Program-made: the position numbers and the translations under genes | The notes under the pieces: generated by a model | What the model saw: the letters and a program-made list of their open reading frames with translations, nothing else | Databases searched by the model: none | What the model was told of the DNA's origin: nothing | Shown: positions 17,487 to 27,107 of the stretch, piece by piece | Numbering within the stretch: position 1 is the first letter of the stretch | Layout of the letters: every line of letters starts with the position of its first letter | From: an uncultured Pelagibacteraceae bacterium | Lineage (GTDB): Bacteria > Pseudomonadota > Alphaproteobacteria > Pelagibacterales > Pelagibacteraceae | Direction of reading: 5' to 3' | DNA: 64,000 bases | NCBI GenBank assembly: GCA_902601315.1 | Contig: CACKMS010000001.1 | Location: 62,001-126,000, forward strand

Positions 17487-18967
17487 CAGTTATTTGAACC
17501 AGTGCTTAATAGTGATAATTGAGTAACTTTATCTCCACCTAATTCATCAATTATTTTTACTGGGTAATCACCAGTGAAATAATGATCCGTTAATTGAGGA
17601 TAGTTATCATTTCTTTTTTCAAATCCCATGGCTTTATACAGTCCATCTAAACTCAAAAATTTCAAACTTTGTGCACTTATAAATTCTTTTATTTCATCTA
17701 CAGTTTTGTTAGCAGCCAATAGTTCTTTCTTTGTAGGGGTATCTACACCATAAAAATCAGGATATTTGATTTCAGGACAAGCAATTCTAACATGCACTTC
17801 TTTTGCTCCAGCATCATATAACATCTTAACTATTTTATAAGAGGTCGTTCCTCTCACAAGTGAGTCATCGATTAATATTATTTTTTTATTTTTAATTACT
17901 GATAGGTTTGCATTTAATTTTAATTTTACTCCAAGGCTTCTAATTTGTTGAGAAGGCTCAATAAAAGTTCGTCCCACATAATGGTTTCTAATAAGACCTA
18001 AATCAAATTTTACTTTTTTTTCTTGGGCATAACCTAATGCTGCGGCATTTCCAGAGTCTGGTACTGGCACAACTAAATCAGCATCAAAATTATCTTCTTT
18101 AGCTAATTGTGCTCCAAAATTTTTTCTATATTCATAAGCAGTTTTTCCATTTAAAAGGCTATCAGGTCTTGAAAAATAGATATATTCAAAAATGCAAGGC
18201 CTTACTTTTTTTGGAGGAAAAGGTTTTAAACTTTGTAATTCATCATTTTCTACGTAAACGATTTCTCCATTTTCAACTTCTCTTATAAATTTTGCACCTA
18301 TTATATCTAATGCGCATGTTTCTGAAGTAAAAACATAGGAATTTTTTAACTTTCCAATAACAAGAGGACGAATACCAAGTGGATCTCTAACTCCTATTAA
18401 GCTATTCTGTGTCATCATAACTAAAGCATATCCCCCTTGAATTTGGAATATAGCATCGATTATTTTATCAATTGTTCTACCTCTTTTTGACTTAGCAATT
18501 AATTTAACAATAGTTTCTGTATCTGAAGTCGTATAAAAAATGGAACCTTCCTCAACCATTTTATTTCTTAAGGTAATAGCATTAGTTAAATTTCCATTGT
18601 GAGCTACACCAATTCCTCCAGAATTTGTATCTGCAAAGAATGGTTGTACATTTCTTAAAGCAGTTCCCCCTGTTGTTGAATATCTGTTATGACCAATTGC
18701 AAATTTTCCTGGTAAATTTTTTAAAACTTTTTCATCATTAAAATTGTCTCCTACAAGACCAAATCTTTTTTCCGAATGATATTTTTCTCCATCAAATGAA
18801 ACGATCCCACATCCTTCTTGACCTCTGTGTTGTAGAGCATGCAAGCCTAAAGCTGTTAAGGTAGATGCATCTGAAGAGTTGCTTATTCCAAAAACACCGC
18901 ATTCCTCCTTGATTTTTGGACTATATATCCTGAACTTTTTCTTTAGCGTCTTGATATTCTTTTTCAT
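17486..18967 (-). CDS. purF: Amidophosphoribosyltransferase
   Basis: This 493-aa enzyme carries out the first committed step of purine synthesis. The N-terminal glutamine amidotransferase domain would begin with catalytic C23 in EECGVFGI, after removal of a 22-residue leader that is longer than usual. The PRPP-binding motif IILIDDSLVRGTTS is present in the C-terminal half. No other ATG lies between 18967 and the cysteine, so the start is kept even though it overlaps cvpA by 47 bases. The cvpA-purF pairing is common in bacteria. Confidence 0.95.
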   Translation of the reverse strand: MKKNIKTLKKKFRIYSPKIKEECGVFGISNSSDASTLTALGLHALQHRGQEGCGIVSFDGEKYHSEKRFGLVGDNFNDEKVLKNLPGKFAIGHNRYSTTGGTALRNVQPFFADTNSGGIGVAHNGNLTNAITLRNKMVEEGSIFYTTSDTETIVKLIAKSKRGRTIDKIIDAIFQIQGGYALVMMTQNSLIGVRDPLGIRPLVIGKLKNSYVFTSETCALDIIGAKFIREVENGEIVYVENDELQSLKPFPPKKVRPCIFEYIYFSRPDSLLNGKTAYEYRKNFGAQLAKEDNFDADLVVPVPDSGNAAALGYAQEKKVKFDLGLIRNHYVGRTFIEPSQQIRSLGVKLKLNANLSVIKNKKIILIDDSLVRGTTSYKIVKMLYDAGAKEVHVRIACPEIKYPDFYGVDTPTKKELLAANKTVDEIKEFISAQSLKFLSLDGLYKAMGFEKRNDNYPQLTDHYFTGDYPVKIIDELGGDKVTQLSLLSTGSNN

Positions 18968-19466
18968 TGGGAAATTCTCTTATAAGGTACTTGCTACCTT
19001 TTTCAACCATAGGAAATGTAAATGAATCCTTCAAATTTAAAGGCCATTTTTCATAATTATAAACAATGTTAGCAGCTGTAAATAAACAAACCACAAATAC
19101 ATAGGTCTTAACGATTCCAAATATCAAACCAAAAAATTTATCAATTGTACCAATACCCGAATAGGTTACTGCTTTGCTTATTGCTTTGTTAATCATTAAT
19201 ATTATGAAAATTATCAGTACAAATAAGCTAACTCCCAAGATTATATCTAATACATATTCGTTGTCTAAAATATTTTCTACATAGGGTTTTGCTTTTGGAA
19301 AAATAAAAATTGTTAAAATGTATGCCAACACCCATTTTGCAACTGATAAAATTGATAATACAAATCCTTTTAAACCACCTCTGATCATTAAGAAAATTGT
19401 TAAAATTATATAAGAGTAATCAAACACTGTAATTTTTTCTAAAATATCTTGAAAATTGTCAATCAC
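18921..19466 (-). CDS. cvpA: CvpA family membrane protein
   Basis: This 181-aa protein has four hydrophobic helices and the MIRGGLKGFVLSI motif near residue 27, typical of CvpA (colicin V production) proteins. It starts with GTG at 19466, overlapping the stop of the upstream exporter as GTGA. The C-terminal tail is charged and soluble. The molecular role of the family is uncertain, and its repeated linkage to purF is well known. Confidence 0.87.
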   Translation of the reverse strand: MIDNFQDILEKITVFDYSYIILTIFLMIRGGLKGFVLSILSVAKWVLAYILTIFIFPKAKPYVENILDNEYVLDIILGVSLFVLIIFIILMINKAISKAVTYSGIGTIDKFFGLIFGIVKTYVFVVCLFTAANIVYNYEKWPLNLKDSFTFPMVEKGSKYLIREFPNEKEYQDAKEKVQDI

Positions 19467-21841
19467 TTAATTGAGAAAGGTTTAATAACTAATAATAAAG
19501 ATGGAAGAAGAGTTAGTACAGAAATCATCGCCAATAACATCGCAATTCCTGTAAATATACCAAAATAAATTGTTGGAATAAAATTTGATAATACTAAAAT
19601 AGAAAAACCAAACACAATTGTAATTGAAGTATTTAATATAGCAACACCTACAGTTGAGTGACAAACTCGAAGCGTTTTCTTGTAATTTTTAATTTTAGAA
19701 AATTCTTCCTTGAATCTATAAATATAATGAATACTGTTATCTACAGCAATACCAATTGTTATTGCAGCAATTGTAATTGTCATCATATCCAATGGTATAC
19801 CTGCTAATCCAATAATACCTAAAATAAAAAAAGCAGCTATAAAATTTGGAATAACCCCAATTAAGGATAATTTAATATTTCTAAATAAAATAATGAACAT
19901 TATAAATATTCCAACCATTACGAAACCAAGAGTTAATATTTGAGATTTAAATAAACTTTGTAACAAGTTGTTAAATAAAATTAGAACACCGCCCAATTTA
20001 AATTCATCTTTTTTAAGTCCCAATTTATTTTCTAAATCAAGATTAATTTGATTAATTAAGTCATTTCTTCTTAAATCTTCTAAAGAATCTTTTATTCTTA
20101 AACTTATTCTTGCCTCTGAATCTTTGATTGAAATATAAGGATCAACAATTTCCTTTTTAATCGCATCAGGAATTTTTGAATACAATACACCCATCTCTAG
20201 TGTTCCTAATGGCTTGTTGTTATTTAATTGCGTTGCAACTTCAATAATAGACGAAAAAGATATTACTTTACCTACTGGCTCTAAGCTATCCAAATAGTTG
20301 TGCACATTATTGATTTTATCAATTTTATCTTTAGTAAACCAATATTTGTCATTATTTTGTTCTTCATCACCCCAATCATCCTCAAAATCATCATCAGATT
20401 TTACCTGTTTATTTTTTGGAAACTTAAGTATTACCTCCAAAGGAGTTGTACCACCTAACTTTTCATCAATTAATTTCATGCCTTTATAAATTTCGGTGTT
20501 TTTGTTGAAGTAATTGATGAAACTATTTTCTACTTCTAATTTTGAAATACCAGTTAAGCTTAAAATAATAATAAATACAGTTGTTCCAAAAATAATATTT
20601 TTTCTATTAATTGCAAAATTTCCAAGGAAATGTGTAAATTTTGATTTTTGCTCCTTTTTTATGTTTATATTTGAGCTCTCAATAAAATTTAGTAAAGTGG
20701 GAAGAAGTGTAAATGTGATTATAAAAGATGTAAGCAATCCCATTGTCATCATCCAACCAAAATCAATGATTGGTTTTATTTCACTAAATATTAAAGATAA
20801 GAAGGCACAAATAGTTGTAAGAACAGTATAAAGTATAGGCCAATACATATTACTTGTAGTCATTAAAATGATACTGGTTTTAGTTTTATTTGGAAATTTT
20901 TTTGAAAGTTGAAGAAATCGAGTACTCATATGAATGTTCATTGCCATTGTTAGAATGAGCATCATAGCTATAAAGTTTGAGGATATAACTGTAACTTTCC
21001 ATCCAACTAAACCTAGAAGTCCCATCATAATTATTACAGAAAAAAAACAACTACTTATAGGTACAATAATCCAAATTAATTTTCTAAAGACGAACCAAAG
21101 TGTTGCTATAATAAAAATTAATACTCCAAGGCCAAATACAATAATATCATTTTTTATAAATGTCATCATATCATCCGCAATCATGGGAATACCGCCCAAA
21201 TGAATTTTACCAATAGTACTAAAATTTTTTATTACTTCTCTTATTTCTAAAATATTTTCATGATTTTGTTTTTTGATCTGATCTTTATATTTTTCTAGGT
21301 CTTGATTGTTTTTAAATTCTTTGTTTTTTTCTCTGGATTTTAAATAAACAATTATTCCACTAGTTTCCCCATCTTCACTTATTACAAAATTTCTAAATAC
21401 GGGACTATTTTTAATTTCTTGAAAACCTCTGATTTTATCTACATCATTATCTTTTAATGATTTAAAATTTTTTAATCTCTCTAAAAGAGGTTGATCGGTG
21501 CTATTAAGAAGAGGTATATCTAAAAGAGTGATAACATTATGAACCCAATCTAATTTTTGAATCTCCTGTTTTAGTGATAATAAATTTTTGATGGAATTAG
21601 ATGAAATCATTTCATCATTTGGAGTATAAGTTAATACTAAAAATTCTTTTGCACCATATCTTTCAGAGATTTCATTTAAGTATTTTAGGTCTGGATCACC
21701 TTCAATAAGAAGAGTATCTGATGATGCATCAAGCCTAAAATTCTTTGAAAAGTAACTAAAAAAAATTAAAGAAATTAAAAGTATTAGAAAAACTAATTTT
21801 GGTTTCTTAATAATATTTTTTTGATAAAAATTAGCTAACAT
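19463..21841 (-). CDS. RND-superfamily exporter (MMPL/HpnN-like)
   Basis: This 792-aa inner-membrane protein has an N-terminal helix (about 15-30), a periplasmic domain of about 200 residues, five to six helices, a second periplasmic domain and a final helix bundle. The layout is two RND half-repeats with a GIAVDNSIHYIYRFKEE motif in the last bundle. This is the single-chain type predicted to move lipids or hydrophobic compounds, such as HpnN for hopanoids. No substrate can be read from the sequence. It overlaps cvpA by 4 bases. Confidence 0.85.
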   Translation of the reverse strand: MLANFYQKNIIKKPKLVFLILLISLIFFSYFSKNFRLDASSDTLLIEGDPDLKYLNEISERYGAKEFLVLTYTPNDEMISSNSIKNLLSLKQEIQKLDWVHNVITLLDIPLLNSTDQPLLERLKNFKSLKDNDVDKIRGFQEIKNSPVFRNFVISEDGETSGIIVYLKSREKNKEFKNNQDLEKYKDQIKKQNHENILEIREVIKNFSTIGKIHLGGIPMIADDMMTFIKNDIIVFGLGVLIFIIATLWFVFRKLIWIIVPISSCFFSVIIMMGLLGLVGWKVTVISSNFIAMMLILTMAMNIHMSTRFLQLSKKFPNKTKTSIILMTTSNMYWPILYTVLTTICAFLSLIFSEIKPIIDFGWMMTMGLLTSFIITFTLLPTLLNFIESSNINIKKEQKSKFTHFLGNFAINRKNIIFGTTVFIIILSLTGISKLEVENSFINYFNKNTEIYKGMKLIDEKLGGTTPLEVILKFPKNKQVKSDDDFEDDWGDEEQNNDKYWFTKDKIDKINNVHNYLDSLEPVGKVISFSSIIEVATQLNNNKPLGTLEMGVLYSKIPDAIKKEIVDPYISIKDSEARISLRIKDSLEDLRRNDLINQINLDLENKLGLKKDEFKLGGVLILFNNLLQSLFKSQILTLGFVMVGIFIMFIILFRNIKLSLIGVIPNFIAAFFILGIIGLAGIPLDMMTITIAAITIGIAVDNSIHYIYRFKEEFSKIKNYKKTLRVCHSTVGVAILNTSITIVFGFSILVLSNFIPTIYFGIFTGIAMLLAMISVLTLLPSLLLVIKPFSIK

Positions 21842-21866
21842 TCAGTATTAGCTTATATATTTAAAA

Positions 21867-23282
21867 CTAGTTATTTTGAATATCTTTAAATTTGGTAAAC
21901 ATAGCCTCAAATTCCAGCATTATATTACCTGTTGGACCATGACGTTGTTTACCTATAATTATTTCAGCTAAACTTGAGACTTCATTCATTTTCGCCTGCC
22001 ATTCTGCGTGCTCAACCGTTGCAGGTCTTGGCTCTTTTCTCTCTAAGTAATATGCTTCTCTGTAAACAAACATTACAACATCCGCATCTTGTTCAATAGA
22101 TCCAGACTCTCTTAAATCAGCTAATTGTGGTTTCTTATCATCCCTTGCTTCAACTGCTCTAGAAAGTTGAGATAATGCAACAACTGGAACTGATAGCTCT
22201 TTTGCAAGCGCTTTTAAACCCTGCGTAATCTCTGATATTTCTTGAACTCTTCCATCTTTAAAGTTTGATGCTCTCATCAATTGAATATAATCAATAACCA
22301 CCATATCAAGGCCATATAATCTTTTTATTCTTCTTGCCCTATTACTCAGAGCTGCAATCGAAATTGCTGGAGTTTCATCAATATACAGTGGCAACTCAGA
22401 TATATCTTTTGAGGTTTCGATAAATTTATCAAATTGCTCTTCCGATATTCTACCTCTTCTTATATCATTTGATTTAATTCTAGATTGCTCAGCAAGAATT
22501 CTAGTTGAAAGTTGTTCTGATGACATTTCTAAAGAGAAAAAAGCTATAGATGACTTTTTTCCTTCATCTTGTAACTTTTTAGCAGCATTGAATGCTATAT
22601 TAGTAGCTAATGCGGTTTTTCCCATTGATGGTCTTCCTGCAATTATTATTAGATCTGATTTATGTAAACCGCCTAACCGATCATCAAGATCTGTTAAACC
22701 AGTAGGCACACCAACAATTCCCTCATCATTTTTGTATGCACTTGAAGCCATTTCTATTGTTTGTCTCATGGCTTCGTCAAATTTAATTAATGAACTACTA
22801 AACGAACCTTTTTCAGCTAAATCAAATAATGATTTTTCAAAATTTTCTATAATTTTTTGACCATCATTATCTAGTTCATTTAGTTTTGCGGTATCAATTA
22901 TATTTTCTGAAATTTTAATTAATTCTCTTTTTACATATAGATCATAAATTAATTTTGAATATTCAATTGCTTGCCTTGAGGATGTTGAAAATTTAGTAAC
23001 TTTTACAAGATATTCAGGTACATTTAATTCATCTTTTTCATTTTCAAAATAATTTTTAAGAGTAATTGGGTTTGCCAACATACCGCTATAAATTAATTTC
23101 TCAATTGCCCCAAAAATTTTTTGATGCATTGGATCATAAAAATTTTTACTTGTGATCATCATATTAATTTCATCAAATATTTCATTTGAAAGCAAAATTG
23201 ATCCAATTACTGATTGTTCAGCTTCAATATTATTTGGATGTTCCTCTAATTTGCTTTTTACAATACTAAGTGATTTAGACAT
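21867..23282 (-). CDS. dnaB: Replicative DNA helicase
   Basis: This 471-aa protein has the N-terminal DnaB domain (EAEQSVIGSIL) and a RecA-like C-terminal domain. Walker A is GRPSMGKTA at 216-224, and later motifs include FSLEMSSEQL, VVIDYIQLM, LSQLSRAVE and KQRHGPTG. It is the hexameric helicase of the replication fork. The gene is 68 bp downstream of rplI on the same strand, and that gap holds a possible -10 box (TATAGT on the minus strand, bases 23302-23307). Confidence 0.96.
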   Translation of the reverse strand: MSKSLSIVKSKLEEHPNNIEAEQSVIGSILLSNEIFDEINMMITSKNFYDPMHQKIFGAIEKLIYSGMLANPITLKNYFENEKDELNVPEYLVKVTKFSTSSRQAIEYSKLIYDLYVKRELIKISENIIDTAKLNELDNDGQKIIENFEKSLFDLAEKGSFSSSLIKFDEAMRQTIEMASSAYKNDEGIVGVPTGLTDLDDRLGGLHKSDLIIIAGRPSMGKTALATNIAFNAAKKLQDEGKKSSIAFFSLEMSSEQLSTRILAEQSRIKSNDIRRGRISEEQFDKFIETSKDISELPLYIDETPAISIAALSNRARRIKRLYGLDMVVIDYIQLMRASNFKDGRVQEISEITQGLKALAKELSVPVVALSQLSRAVEARDDKKPQLADLRESGSIEQDADVVMFVYREAYYLERKEPRPATVEHAEWQAKMNEVSSLAEIIIGKQRHGPTGNIMLEFEAMFTKFKDIQNN

Positions 23283-23350
23283 TATAAAAACTTATTCAAA
23301 TACTATAATGTTTTCAATATCGAATTAAATCTGGGGAAAAAAATGTATAA

Positions 23351-23809
23351 TTATTTTATTTCTTCTTGAGGTATTACTTTAATTGTTATTTGAGTTTGAA
23401 CTTCAGAATGAAGATTTATCTCTACTTTAAACTCACCCAAAGATTTTATTTCTTTAGTAGGTTGAATATTAGATGGGTTGATGTCTACTTTTTCGTTTTC
23501 ATGTAACAATTTTGAAATTTCAGTAGGTTTTACTGATCCATATAATTCTTTGTTTTCAGTGCTCAGTTTTTTTATTTCGTATGTTTTATTTTGAATTTTT
23601 TCTAAAATACTTTTAGCTTCTCTTTTCTTATCTTGATCCTTTTTATTAAGTTCTTGTTTTATTTTCTCTACTTCTTTAATATTTTCTTTTGAGGCAAATA
23701 GAGCTTTTTTTTTTGATATTAGATAATTTCTTGCGAAACCTCTTTTCACATCAATTATCTCTCCAATTGATCCAATTTTTCTGACATTTTCTAATAGAAT
23801 AACCTTCAT
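23351..23809 (-). CDS. rplI: 50S ribosomal protein L9
   Basis: This 152-aa protein has the canonical N-terminus [18 protein letters not shown] and KRGFARNYLI. A long central helix rich in Lys and Glu follows, then a C-terminal domain (PTEISKLL...). Its length is normal. The start codon overlaps the rpsR stop (TAATG), so the two are translationally coupled. Confidence 0.96.
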   Translation of the reverse strand: MKVILLENVRKIGSIGEIIDVKRGFARNYLISKKKALFASKENIKEVEKIKQELNKKDQDKKREAKSILEKIQNKTYEIKKLSTENKELYGSVKPTEISKLLHENEKVDINPSNIQPTKEIKSLGEFKVEINLHSEVQTQITIKVIPQEEIK

Positions 23810-24078
23810 TAAATTAATGCTAAATTTCTAGCTCTTTTAATTGATAGAGATAATTCTCTTTGTTTTTTTTGACTCACAGAGGTAATTCTAGAAGGAAGAA
23901 TTTTACCATTTTCAGATACATATCTTTTTAAAAGTTTTATGTTTTTATAATCTACTACTGGAGCACCTTTACCTGTAAGGGGACATTTCTTTTTAAATTT
24001 ATATCTGTTGTTTTGGAAAATACTCAATTTAGAAAAGTTGCTTTGTGTATTTTTTTTTTTATTATTTCTTTTTTTCAT
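23809..24078 (-). CDS. rpsR: 30S ribosomal protein S18
   Basis: This 89-aa protein has the S18 core: [31 protein letters not shown] compressed into its usual place, then [16 protein letters not shown] lysine/asparagine-rich N-terminal extension of about 30 residues precedes it. It overlaps the end of rpsF by 17 bases, an unusually long overlap for this pair. Confidence 0.96.
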   Translation of the reverse strand: MKKRNNKKKNTQSNFSKLSIFQNNRYKFKKKCPLTGKGAPVVDYKNIKLLKRYVSENGKILPSRITSVSQKKQRELSLSIKRARNLALI

Positions 24079-24433
24079 TATTCTTTACTTTGTTTTCTTC
24101 GTAATTATTTTCGCTCTTTTTTTTAAAATAATCTGTATCTAAATCAAATTTTTTTACTTTTATTGTTAGGTATCTTAGTAAATTTTTGTCAATTTTCTCA
24201 TTTTTTTCTAATTCAGATATAGTTTTCCCATTTGCTTTAATTTTAAAATGCAAGTAGTTCCCCTTCTTATTTTTTTTAATTAAATAAGTAAGGTTCATTA
24301 AACCCCAGTTCTCGAGTTTAACAATATCGCCTTCGTTTTTTTCTACAATTTTTGAGTACTTTTCTTGAAGTTGTTTTAATTGTGATGGACTTGTGTCTTG
24401 TCGAGCTATGATTGTGTGTTCGTATAAGTTCAT
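24062..24433 (-). CDS. rpsF: 30S ribosomal protein S6
   Basis: This 123-aa protein begins [13 protein letters not shown] and carries [19 protein letters not shown] and [10 protein letters not shown], all typical of S6. The C-terminal tail is short and charged ([13 protein letters not shown]). It leads the rpsF-rpsR-rplI-dnaB run. The 82-bp divergent gap to fabD must hold its promoter, and I saw no S6:S18 leader motif there. Confidence 0.96.
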   Translation of the reverse strand: MNLYEHTIIARQDTSPSQLKQLQEKYSKIVEKNEGDIVKLENWGLMNLTYLIKKNKKGNYLHFKIKANGKTISELEKNEKIDKNLLRYLTIKVKKFDLDTDYFKKKSENNYEENKVKNNEKKK

Positions 24434-24515
24434 ATTATTCTTTTAAAAGTGTGAGGATATACTATTATTAATTTTTAATTACAATACAAAAAATACAATA
24501 TTAGCAATATATTTA
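24434..24515. promoter_or_regulatory. Divergent promoter region, rpsF / fabD
   Basis: These 82 bp of almost pure A/T separate two divergent essential operons, so both promoters should be here or just inside the genes. No single -35/-10 pair stands out above the A/T background; TATACT/TATATC-like hexamers near 24460 are candidates only. The call rests on position. Confidence 0.35.
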
Positions 24516-25436
24516 ATGTTTTCTGTTTTATTTCCCGGCCAAGGTTCCCAATCTCCAGGTATGGCAAAAATTTTCTACGATAACTTTGATTACGTGAAGA
24601 CTTTTTTTAGAGAGGCTGATGATTTACTTAATAGCTCAATAAGTAAATTAATATTAGAGGGTCCAAAAGATCAGCTAGATCTTACTGAAAATACTCAACC
24701 AGCAATTTTTCTAGTAAGCTATTGTATTTTTCATGTCTTAAAAAGAGAAACATCATTTGATATAGATGCTGCAAAATATTTTGCTGGTCATTCATTAGGT
24801 GAGTATTCTGCATTAGCATGTGCAGAATCTTTAACATTTTCTCAAACAATAAAATTGTTAAAAAAAAGAGGTTATGCAATGCAATCAGCTGTTCCAAAAG
24901 GTCAAGGTGGTATGTTGGCAGTTTTAGGATCTGATATTGAAATAATTAATGAAATTTTAAGGAGGAATAAAGATAATTTTATTTGTTATGTAGCTAATGA
25001 TAATTCAGTTGGTCAAATTGTAATTAGTGGAAATAATAAAGATTTAGAAAAATTTTCTTTAGAATTAATGAATAATAAAATAAAAAATATAAAACTTCCA
25101 GTAAGTGCACCATTTCATTGCAGACTAATGAAAAGTGCAACAAAAATTATGGAAGTAGAAATATCTCATTTAGATTTTAAATCACCAAAAATTGATATCA
25201 TTTCAAATGTGACATCAGAACCAGTTAATGAGGTATCTACTATAAGAAAATTATTGATAAGCCAAATTGAAAAACCAGTAAGATGGAGAGAAATTATTAA
25301 TTATATGATAAACAAAAATATAAATAAATTTATAGAAATAGGTCCTGGTAAAGTACTCTCAGGATTAGTAAAAAGAATAAATAGAAATGTAAAACTTATA
25401 CAAATTAATGATTTAGAAGATCTAAAAAAGTTATAG
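24516..25436 (+). CDS. fabD: Malonyl-CoA:ACP transacylase
   Basis: This 306-aa enzyme loads malonyl groups onto acyl carrier protein. The sequence begins MFSVLFPGQGSQ. The nucleophile is S93 in GHSLGEYSAL, and the catalytic histidine lies in SAPFHCRLM near residue 202. A GxGKVLSGL motif occurs near the end. It leads the fabD-fabG-acpP-gmk run, with 4 bp to fabG. Confidence 0.95.
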   Translation: MFSVLFPGQGSQSPGMAKIFYDNFDYVKTFFREADDLLNSSISKLILEGPKDQLDLTENTQPAIFLVSYCIFHVLKRETSFDIDAAKYFAGHSLGEYSALACAESLTFSQTIKLLKKRGYAMQSAVPKGQGGMLAVLGSDIEIINEILRRNKDNFICYVANDNSVGQIVISGNNKDLEKFSLELMNNKIKNIKLPVSAPFHCRLMKSATKIMEVEISHLDFKSPKIDIISNVTSEPVNEVSTIRKLLISQIEKPVRWREIINYMINKNINKFIEIGPGKVLSGLVKRINRNVKLIQINDLEDLKKL

Positions 25437-25440
25437 GCGA

Positions 25441-26178
25441 ATGATAGACTTAAAAGATACTAATATTATTCTTACTGGAGCTACAGGAGGTATAGGCAAT
25501 TCTATTTTAGAAAATTTAATTTTATCTGGTGCAAATGTGTTAGCTACGGGCACCAATGAGGAAAAACTAATTTTAATAAAAGAAAAATATAAAAAAGTTC
25601 AAACAGAAAAATTTGATATATCAAATCATTTAGAAATTGAAAATTTCATAAATAAAGCAAATGATAGCTTGGGTGGAAGAATAGATGTATTAATTAATAA
25701 TGCTGGAATTACTAGAGATAATCTTTCGATAAGAATGAAAGATGACGAATGGAATAAAGTTATTGATATTAATTTAACTTCCACATTTCTTTTAAGTAAA
25801 AGTGTTTTAAAAAAAATGCTAAAAATTAAAAAAGGAAAAATTGTAAATATCACATCTATAGTTGGACACACAGGTAATATTGGGCAGGCAAATTATACGG
25901 CCTCCAAAGCTGGCGTGGTTGCTATGTCTAAAAGTTTGGCTCTAGAATATGGAAAGAAAAATATAAATGTAAATTGTGTCTCCCCAGGCTTTATAACAAC
26001 TGAAATGACTAATAAAATTAATGACGATTACAAAGAAGTTTTAAAATCTAAAATACCTATGAATAGATTTGGCACCCCGAATGACATTGCAAATACTGTC
26101 ATTTTTTTATGCTCAAAACTTTCAGATTATATTACCGGTGAAACAATTCATGTTAATGGTGGCATGTATTTTAGTTGA
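25441..26178 (+). CDS. fabG: 3-oxoacyl-ACP reductase
   Basis: This 245-aa short-chain dehydrogenase carries the NADPH motif TGATGGIG (12-19), NNAG (87-90) and the catalytic S139, Y152 and K156. The NYTASKAGV and NVNCVSPGFI motifs are typical of FabG. It reduces beta-ketoacyl-ACP in fatty acid elongation. Its location between fabD and acpP confirms the role. Confidence 0.95.
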   Translation: MIDLKDTNIILTGATGGIGNSILENLILSGANVLATGTNEEKLILIKEKYKKVQTEKFDISNHLEIENFINKANDSLGGRIDVLINNAGITRDNLSIRMKDDEWNKVIDINLTSTFLLSKSVLKKMLKIKKGKIVNITSIVGHTGNIGQANYTASKAGVVAMSKSLALEYGKKNINVNCVSPGFITTEMTNKINDDYKEVLKSKIPMNRFGTPNDIANTVIFLCSKLSDYITGETIHVNGGMYFS

Positions 26179-26224
26179 CAAAATCAACAAAATATTTATT
26201 AACGACATAACTTAAAGGATATAA

Positions 26225-26464
26225 ATGTCAGACGATATTTCAAGCAAAGTAAAAAAAATAGTTGCAGACCATCTAGGGATTGACGAAGCGAAAGTTACTG
26301 AAGAATCAAGTTTTATCGATGATCTTGGAGCAGATAGTTTAGATACTGTTGAATTAGTGATGGCTTTCGAAGAAGAATTTGGGTCAGAGATCTCAGATAG
26401 TGATGCTGAAAAAATTCTTACAGTAGGGGATGCTGTAAAATTTATAGAGAACAAAGCTAATTAA
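26225..26464 (+). CDS. acpP: Acyl carrier protein
   Basis: This 79-aa acidic protein carries the phosphopantetheine serine S38 in GADSLDTVE. It is preceded by a good ribosome-binding site (AAAGGA) in a 46-bp gap, so it may have extra expression. In most alphaproteobacteria fabF follows; here the next gene is gmk, after 13 bp. Confidence 0.96.
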   Translation: MSDDISSKVKKIVADHLGIDEAKVTEESSFIDDLGADSLDTVELVMAFEEEFGSEISDSDAEKILTVGDAVKFIENKAN

Positions 26465-26477
26465 ATTTTAGTATTAA

Positions 26478-27107
26478 ATGTCCGGAAATAATGAGGGGAT
26501 AATTGTAATATTATCATCTCCATCGGGAGCAGGTAAAACTACCTTAGTTAAAGAAATTTCAAGAAGTAAAAATTTTCAAATATCAATATCTCATACAACA
26601 AGAAAACCTCGTTCAATTGAGACAAATGGCAAAGATTATTATTTTGTTAGTGATTATGAATTTAAAAAACTAATTAATGAAGATAAATTTTTAGAATATG
26701 CGAAAGTTTTTCATCATTATTACGGTTCATCTAAAGATGTTGTTTTCAAAAAACTTAATAATGGAGAAAATGTGATTTTTGATATTGATTGGCAAGGAAC
26801 GCAACAAATTAAGAGACAAAAGCTTAATTATAAAATATTTACAATATTTATATTACCTCCGAGTCGAGATGAGCTTTATAATAGACTATTAAATAGAGAT
26901 AGAAATGATGAAAAAATAGCAAAAGAGAGAATGACTCAATTTAACGAAGATGTGCTCCATTGGAAAGATTATGATTTTGTGGTTATCAACGACGATTTAG
27001 GAAATTGTTGCAAAAAAATAATTAAGTTTATTGAGTCTAGTGATATTAAAAAAGATCTTAATTATCAAAAACTTATATCTTTACACGTAGAAAATCTACT
27101 TAATTAA
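26478..27107 (+). CDS. gmk: Guanylate kinase
   Basis: This 209-aa enzyme phosphorylates GMP to GDP. It has the P-loop SPSGAGKT (14-21), the GMP-binding SHTTRKPR segment and the YYF/Y-containing lid region. It sits directly after acpP and overlaps the convergent ksgA gene by 12 bases at the stop codons. Confidence 0.95.
   Translation: MSGNNEGIIVILSSPSGAGKTTLVKEISRSKNFQISISHTTRKPRSIETNGKDYYFVSDYEFKKLINEDKFLEYAKVFHHYYGSSKDVVFKKLNNGENVIFDIDWQGTQQIKRQKLNYKIFTIFILPPSRDELYNRLLNRDRNDEKIAKERMTQFNEDVLHWKDYDFVVINDDLGNCCKKIIKFIESSDIKKDLNYQKLISLHVENLLN

Noticed and set aside
24434-24515. Possible S6:S18 autoregulatory leader upstream of rpsF
   Set aside because: No CCG-containing bulged hairpin is visible; the region is nearly all A/T.
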